From assembly GCF_964204645.1 (NCBI RefSeq), contig NC_134026.1, positions 10,055,450 through 10,119,449 on the forward strand: 64,000 bases of DNA, written 5' to 3'. Position numbers and translations under genes: made by a program. Positions 58,944 to 64,000 of this stretch are shown in pieces. The notes below the pieces were generated by a model that was given only the letters and a program-made list of their open reading frames with translations, was not told where the DNA came from and searched no databases. Numbering within the stretch: the stretch's first letter is position 1; every line of letters starts with the position of its first letter. This DNA comes from Tubulanus polymorphus. Its lineage: Eukaryota; Nemertea; Palaeonemertea; Tubulaniformes; Tubulanidae.

Positions 58944-59192
58944 ATGGAGTTAGCCTCTCCATCTCAAGGTCAATTTATTTCGAGCATATTTGTTGTTCCT
59001 AAGAAGGATTCTGGAACTAGACCAATTTTGAATCTCACTCACTTTGACAAGTTCGTCAAATATTGTCGTTTTACAATGAATTCGTTGAATACTGTTCTGA
59101 ATTTAATGACTCTGGGTTGTGTTATGGTATCTCTTGATTTAAAGAATGCCTATTATTCCATTTCAATTTGTCCCGAAATAAGACTTGGATAA
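58944..59192 (+). pseudogene. DIRS-type reverse transcriptase fragment
   Basis: 82 codons: GQFISSIFVVPKKDSGTRPI, LTHFDKFVKYCRFTMNSL, then MVSLDLKNAYYSISI with the first catalytic Asp. The order and spacing fit the start of a DIRS/Ngaro-like reverse transcriptase (the same block is less typical of Gypsy). The polymerase is cut after this motif. Confidence 0.65.
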
Positions 59193-60824
59193 ACTTAAGG
59201 CAGGTTCACTTATTCAATCTTTGGCAATCAAATCTACTACGACATTGATGTTTCAGTAGACAGTTCGTGGCAAAAAGGGGACATAGTTAACACAATGGAG
59301 TTGCACTAGTTTGTCACTAGATGATATGTTTAGACATTGAGGTATTGTCAGATTTGTGCCTGTCATGCAAGGAATAGGAAAAAGATCAGAAACTGCTGAC
59401 TTTTATAAATGGAAGGTTACCCATAACTGTAAGATTAACTACAAAGGTAGCTCAAATAGCAAACTTTTAACAAGCTTTGTGAAATCAAGCCAAACCGATC
59501 CGCTATTGAAATTACCAAGAGGGAATGCATGTACAAAACGTGTCAGAGCACATTTGTGAGTGCTAAAAACATATTACCATGGAAAGAACCTGTCAGATAG
59601 ATAGGTGATAAGTGGAAATGGGCGGACTAAGTGATGTCAAAACAGACGTACTTCAGAATTATTATGGCCTTGCAATAAGGGGCATGTTGCAATCTGTTGA
59701 AGCCACAATAGAGCAATGAGTCAGTGTTTATCACATAGCATCGACTGCATAAAGTTTTCATCATGACATACATTGAGTTACATGGAAATATTTAGCCACT
59801 AAAAATGTTAACTAAAGACACAAAATTGGTGATTGAAGGTTTATCTTTAACTAGCGAGAATTACTCATAAGCCAAAGACTTATTAATTCTGGTCAAGCAT
59901 ATAAAATTACCGAAGCCACTAAAAACTGTGGTCAACTAGTGGATCTCGAACCGCCGGTTTACCATCTACAATCGTTCCATGAGTTTTATGACATGATCGA
60001 GTAGTATACCGTAATTCGGAATCGTTTAATACTACTTCAGACTCGTATGGTTTTGCTATTAGTGCTGATTTTATTAAGTAAACTTCGTAAAGAAATATTA
60101 GGAGGAACATAGCTCGTTCACATGAAAATTCAGCTTTGTCACTTTCCAATCTTCGTTCTCCCTGTTTACAAAGATTGATGTCTTGACAACTAAGGTAAGA
60201 AAACACAATTTCATATTTCACTTTTGGCACTTCTGTATGAAATTAGATCTTCAGAAGGTAACAAATCACAAAAATACTCATGGGAGTTTCACGGGAGTGG
60301 AACCAGTAAACGTATATCCTTCAGAAATGGCAGCAGTATGGGAAACACTGTAGCAACAGTTATTGGAGAAACGAAAAAACTGTGATTCTGGCGGTCATTT
60401 GGCTAAATCAACATGTACAGACAGTATCATTGATCTTGTGAAAATTCTATGCATGGAATAGGTTCACCTTTTTGCTGTCGTAGGCGCACGAGGTGCACCA
60501 TGAGCTTTTTCCTTAATGCGTGGCACGTGCACCACTAGACTTGCTGCTGTTGAAAAATTCAATAGATCGCAAATGTATCCGCATATGTTTAGTTGTCTGA
60601 TAGAGCAGCATATTTAAGTGTTATCGATCGTACAGTCACTCCTACTTCAATAACACTCACTGTATGTGCACTGTGCTTGACCCCTCAGTGTATGAATGCG
60701 TGCTGTATAACCAGTAGTACAATAATACAGCCTACTCTGTAATACTGCAATACTATTCTATGGCATCTTGTCAAAGGTACTCAAGGCAATCAAACCAGGG
60801 ACCTCATACTACGATATGTAGAGG
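59193..60824. other. Decayed repeats, no gene recognised
   Basis: Contains the first copy of a 154 bp direct repeat (59607-59760). Short frames have no clear protein character. Confidence 0.4.
59607..59760. repeat. 154 bp direct repeat, copy 1
   Basis: GATAAGTGGAAATGGGCGGA through GCATAAAGTTTTCA is repeated almost exactly at 61499-61652, 1.9 kb downstream in the same orientation. Confidence 0.9.
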
Positions 60825-61500
60825 ATGGAGATGATGAATCTAGTGAAAAACAATGATGATAAAACTGACAATCATGTTGACAGTGATGTCATAGACCCAA
60901 CCAATTCTGACAGTGAAAATGATGACAACACTGCACCAGTCACCCATAAAATGTCATTGATCAGTGGTGAGTCAACTGAAAATGAATGCCCACCAAGGAA
61001 CCGAGTGATGGGGCAAGCCAGGGGACAGCAAAACTCAAATCATCGGACAGGGCAGCCTGGCATAGTAAATTGCAACGAAGATCAAGATAGGGATTGGATG
61101 ACGTGAATGTCATGTTAGGCAAAATATAATCTGGATGGCTCCACGAGCAACCCCCAGACCAAATGATTGCGATAATGTTAGTGAATCAGTTGAAACCCCA
61201 TTTAAGTGCACCGATGGATGCCAATGAAATACATGGATTGAATTTGGCCCTTGTAGATTTCCTGGAAGTCAGAAAATACTGGTCAACATCGTGGGATTTG
61301 CATGCCCCATTTTTCAACAATTCTGATCCAAACAATCCAGCTCGTGGTGAAAAAATTCATCCACGCATTGAGAAATTGGTGGAAAATTTCAACAAGTACT
61401 ATGCCCCACACAGAGCTGTCCATGGATGACAATATGATTGGTTATGAAGGCAGAGTGATTTTCAGGATGAATATGCCATAGAAGCTGTTTAAATGGTAGA
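60825..61500 (+). pseudogene. piggyBac-like transposase N-terminal part (copy 3)
   Basis: An acidic N-terminus (NNDDKTDNHVDSDVID, PTNSDSENDDN) is followed, after a stop at 61104, by VRKYWSTSWDLHAPFFNNSD, RGEKIHPRIEKLVENFNKYY and, after a stop, DDNMIGYEGRVIF, which corresponds to the first catalytic Asp. The rest of the catalytic domain is replaced by the 154 bp repeat at 61499. It differs from copies 1 and 2. Confidence 0.75.
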
Positions 61501-61652
61501 TAAGTGGAAATGGGTGGACTAAGTGATGTCAAAACAGACGTACTTCAGAATTATTATGGCCTTGCAATAAGGGGCATGTTGCAATCTGTTGAAGCCACAA
61601 TAGAGCAATGAGTCAGTGTTTATCACATAGCATCGACTGCATAAAGTTTTCA
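61499..61652. repeat. 154 bp direct repeat, copy 2
   Basis: Near-identical partner of 59607-59760 (one G/A difference seen in the first 20 bp). It starts right where piggyBac similarity stops. Confidence 0.9.
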
Positions 61653-63300
61653 AGAGTTTGATGTAGAAATTAGTCAATGAGTAAACATGAATTCATAGAA
61701 GAATAAGATAACAAATATGGATGGTTGCCTTTTTGCCAAAGTGAACTTTTGTTTTTGTCCCTAATTTACCCGTTTTAGTAACTGCGAGTGTCTGTCCTAG
61801 AATTTCATATAATTCACTACAGTCTTCTAGTTTGTGTTTTAGTTTCTACCCTTAGTTAACGCAGGCCTATTATGTGTCGTCACTACAACTGCTTCATCTT
61901 TATACTGGAGATGCACAAAACAAAGCAGCAAGGCCTGTTAATTGGTTTTGGTAACAGATCACAGCCATGCTCAAGTATTGGTAAAATCAAAGTTTCAAAT
62001 GCCAAACAGCTCATGAAAACTAAGGCTACTACCACTGCTACTAAACCAAGTACTGTATATGCAGAAGTTCTAAGCACGGACGAAGAAGCCAGCATGCTGT
62101 TAACTTCCACAAGATTTCTGCAAGAAGATGTGTTGCATAATCATCATACTGCAGATATACTACCTTCTAGTCCAGCTACTCTTCACGATCTTGTAATAGA
62201 TGGCATATGGAATAGAACTAGGAATGAAAATGCATGGTGATATTTGCTGTATGACAACTGGAGTCTGATAAACAGTTGATTATATGATGTTCATGGATAT
62301 GATGTTTCTCTATGGCACCACCCCAATACTTGCAACTGTATGTAATCCAAACACCTGTTGGTGACCATTCAGCTTCCCTGGTCTACGATCTTATGCAGCG
62401 CAAATCCAAACATAGATGTAGAAAATATTTAATGTGATTTGATAGCACAGCTACCATGTTATTTTCGATTTCTAGAAGGCATTGATAATGTAATAAAAAG
62501 TGATTTTGGCGAAAAAAGTTGGCATTGAAGGGTGTTGTTACCACCTTTGCCAAGCTACATGGAGTGAATTACAGGAACTTTGATTGGGTAATCATTATTG
62601 CGATGATGCTTAATTCACCAGGGTATGGACAGGTGTAACAAAATTTCATTTCTCAAGACAGATACCTCTATCCCCTTGGTTATCAGCGACCGTGCAGAAG
62701 ATACATTTCCCCTTGCTTCAACTCCGGCGATAACCCGCGGCTCCTTAGTCCCGAAATTGTTCCCGGTGGTAAATAGTACCGCCGCTGTATTTATCTCGCC
62801 TTTTACACACTAAATAATTATCGAAAGTCATCATGTACGATACCGTTTGAAAGAGGATTATAAAGTCTTGACTCGGTGAAAGCATCTACTAATGTCATCG
62901 TTTTTTAGGCGACACGAGCTGTAGTTTGGTAGATGAACCGATTTCGCCGGTTTGTTTACTTCCGGTCCGGCCTCATGATCCGCTCGATAAGCGGGAGAGT
63001 TAAAGTTTCTACGATGACGTCTTGTTACTGTCACCATAACATATCACCTTAGTATTTAGTCACATAAATTAAGTTCTTAGATAATTATCATTATAACAAA
63101 CCTAGAAGATGATTTCGGCACCTTCGTGCCTTAAAGCTAATGAGTATTCGACGGTTAAACCTGCGATCTCGAACGCGGTCACGCATGACGACAGCCTTTC
63201 GGGACCTCACTTGTCTTTACGACCGAACTATCTAACACGAATTTCATATCATCGGAAAGTACAAGTTCCAACCTTTTTAATGGTATATTACTTCGATAAG
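61653..63300. other. No gene recognised
   Basis: A 122-codon frame at 61872-62240 (Thr/Ala-rich) and shorter ones at 62625 and 63109 have no recognisable family. GC content rises from about 62.7 kb, which fits proximity to a promoter. Confidence 0.4.
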
Positions 63301-63433
63301 AAGACAACGTAGTTCAGCAGCAAAGCGGCTCGGAAGAATCCTAGGAAGCACATCCGACGGGGCGGCCATTGTTGAGCGACCAGTGAAGCGACGCGGAGTG
63401 AAGATGCAACACATCGGAGTCGGCAATATCAGA

Positions 63434-63490
63434 ATATAAGGCGCGCAGTTTTTCTCTTTCAGTTAGTTACTCGGAGAACGTCTTTAAGAT
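63434..63490 (+). promoter_or_regulatory. Probable core promoter and first exon, TOP-like
   Basis: ATATAAG at 63434-63440 is followed 14-20 bp later by a pyrimidine run TTTTTCTCTTTCAG, then a short leader ending AAGAT directly before GTAAGT (63491). A TATA, a polypyrimidine start and a first exon that ends inside or at the ATG are typical of ribosomal-protein and other translation genes. The body would lie past the window end. Inference from layout only. Confidence 0.45.
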
Positions 63491-63509
63491 GTAAGTCGGT
63501 CCGGGACAG

Positions 63510-63524
63510 CGCCGCCTGGCGGCG
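63510..63524. repeat. GC palindrome CGCCGCC-T-GGCGGCG
   Basis: Seven-base arms around a single T, 20 bp past the presumed splice donor. Confidence 0.8.
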
Positions 63525-63717
63525 TTTCGGGTCTTGTACCCATTCGTCTCTGTTCCTTCTTTCTGAGTTAGAAATTAAGGGCCTTAGGCCCACAGAATCC
63601 CCCTTACTGTAAATACGTTACTAGTCTTGAGTATTACTCTTTGTTAAGCATTAAGCTACGGCAAAATCATAGTACGATTTCCTCACCTATGGCCATAAGC
63701 CATTGGGCATTACGTTT

Positions 63718-63885
63718 ACCGTCCATACTTATGTATTATTGACGGGCCCTGTGTTTCTCGTTTGTCCTTAGGATCGTTGAACTATATATAATCCGTCAAT
63801 ACTTATGTATTAGGTATGGATTCTTGATACCAGGCCTTGGGTTCTTGTGTTACTCCCCGTTTATACTTAAGTATATAGAGACGGG
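63718..63885. repeat. Three related stem-loops around ATACTTA(T/A)GTAT
   Basis: CCGTC(C/A)ATACTTATGTATT at 63718 and 63793 and CCCCGTTTATACTTAAGTAT at 63855. The first and third close with GACGGG or AGACGGG; each can fold on a near-palindromic core. The spacing is 60-75 bp. Confidence 0.65.
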
Positions 63886-64000
63886 TTTGACCATTACTTG
63901 TGCTTATAGCTTTATCAAACTATTATTCTGCCTTCATGTATGTGTGATATAGGTCCTTAAGACCAGCTTTCAGGCGCGTATCTTTAAGTTTCAATAAATT

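Overview
This is AT-rich eukaryotic DNA with spliced genes, dinucleotide and trinucleotide microsatellites, MITEs and many families of decayed transposon (BEL/Pao, Ty3/Gypsy, DIRS-type, piggyBac, P-like, ISL2EU/PIF-like, Helitron, hAT, pogo-like ends). The combination fits a marine invertebrate, probably a lophotrochozoan such as a mollusc. That placement is inference; no ribosomal or mitochondrial marker is present to fix it.

Left part, 1-27 kb, is mostly host sequence. Two minus-strand genes with large coding exons lie at 5.7-7.4 kb and 13.9-15.6 kb. Both appear to start with a PTB-like domain, continue as disordered basic/serine-rich tails and end in the same SLGY(L/I)P tail, so they look like tandem relatives. 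A third minus-strand gene, 19.3-26.8 kb, has seven exons whose splice sites and phases I could follow by hand. It encodes a multi-pass membrane protein I do not recognise. Its introns hold SINE-like copies, MITEs and a 1.2 kb element with long terminal inverted repeats.

Middle part, 27.8-41.3 kb, is a transposon graveyard. A BEL/Pao polyprotein is interrupted by a minisatellite, a MITE and a piggyBac copy, then joined to a Gypsy 3' fragment. Next comes a roughly 438 bp tandem repeat carrying CTCF-like motifs and split by a TTAA-flanked MITE, then a second piggyBac remnant and a broken coiled-coil ORF.

Right part, 41.6-57.9 kb, is the most informative. A decayed Helitron (cysteine-protease-like and OTU proteins, then a Rep with its HUH motif) is split by a 9.85 kb insert. 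The insert is a P-like transposon with 33 bp terminal inverted repeats and two convergent genes. Inside an exon of its second gene sits a younger 4.18 kb ISL2EU-type element with an AT target duplication. That inner element carries an intact five-exon SAP-SWIM-YqaJ nuclease gene and a convergent THAP-DDE transposase with one visible frameshift. Downstream of the truncated Helitron Rep is a spliced OB-fold (RPA-like) coding unit that may be fused to it.

The last part, 58-64 kb, holds a DIRS-type reverse transcriptase fragment, a third piggyBac remnant with a flanking direct repeat, and at about 63.43 kb a TATA plus polypyrimidine start region with a 5' splice site. That region resembles the first exon of a translation-machinery gene whose body lies beyond the window.
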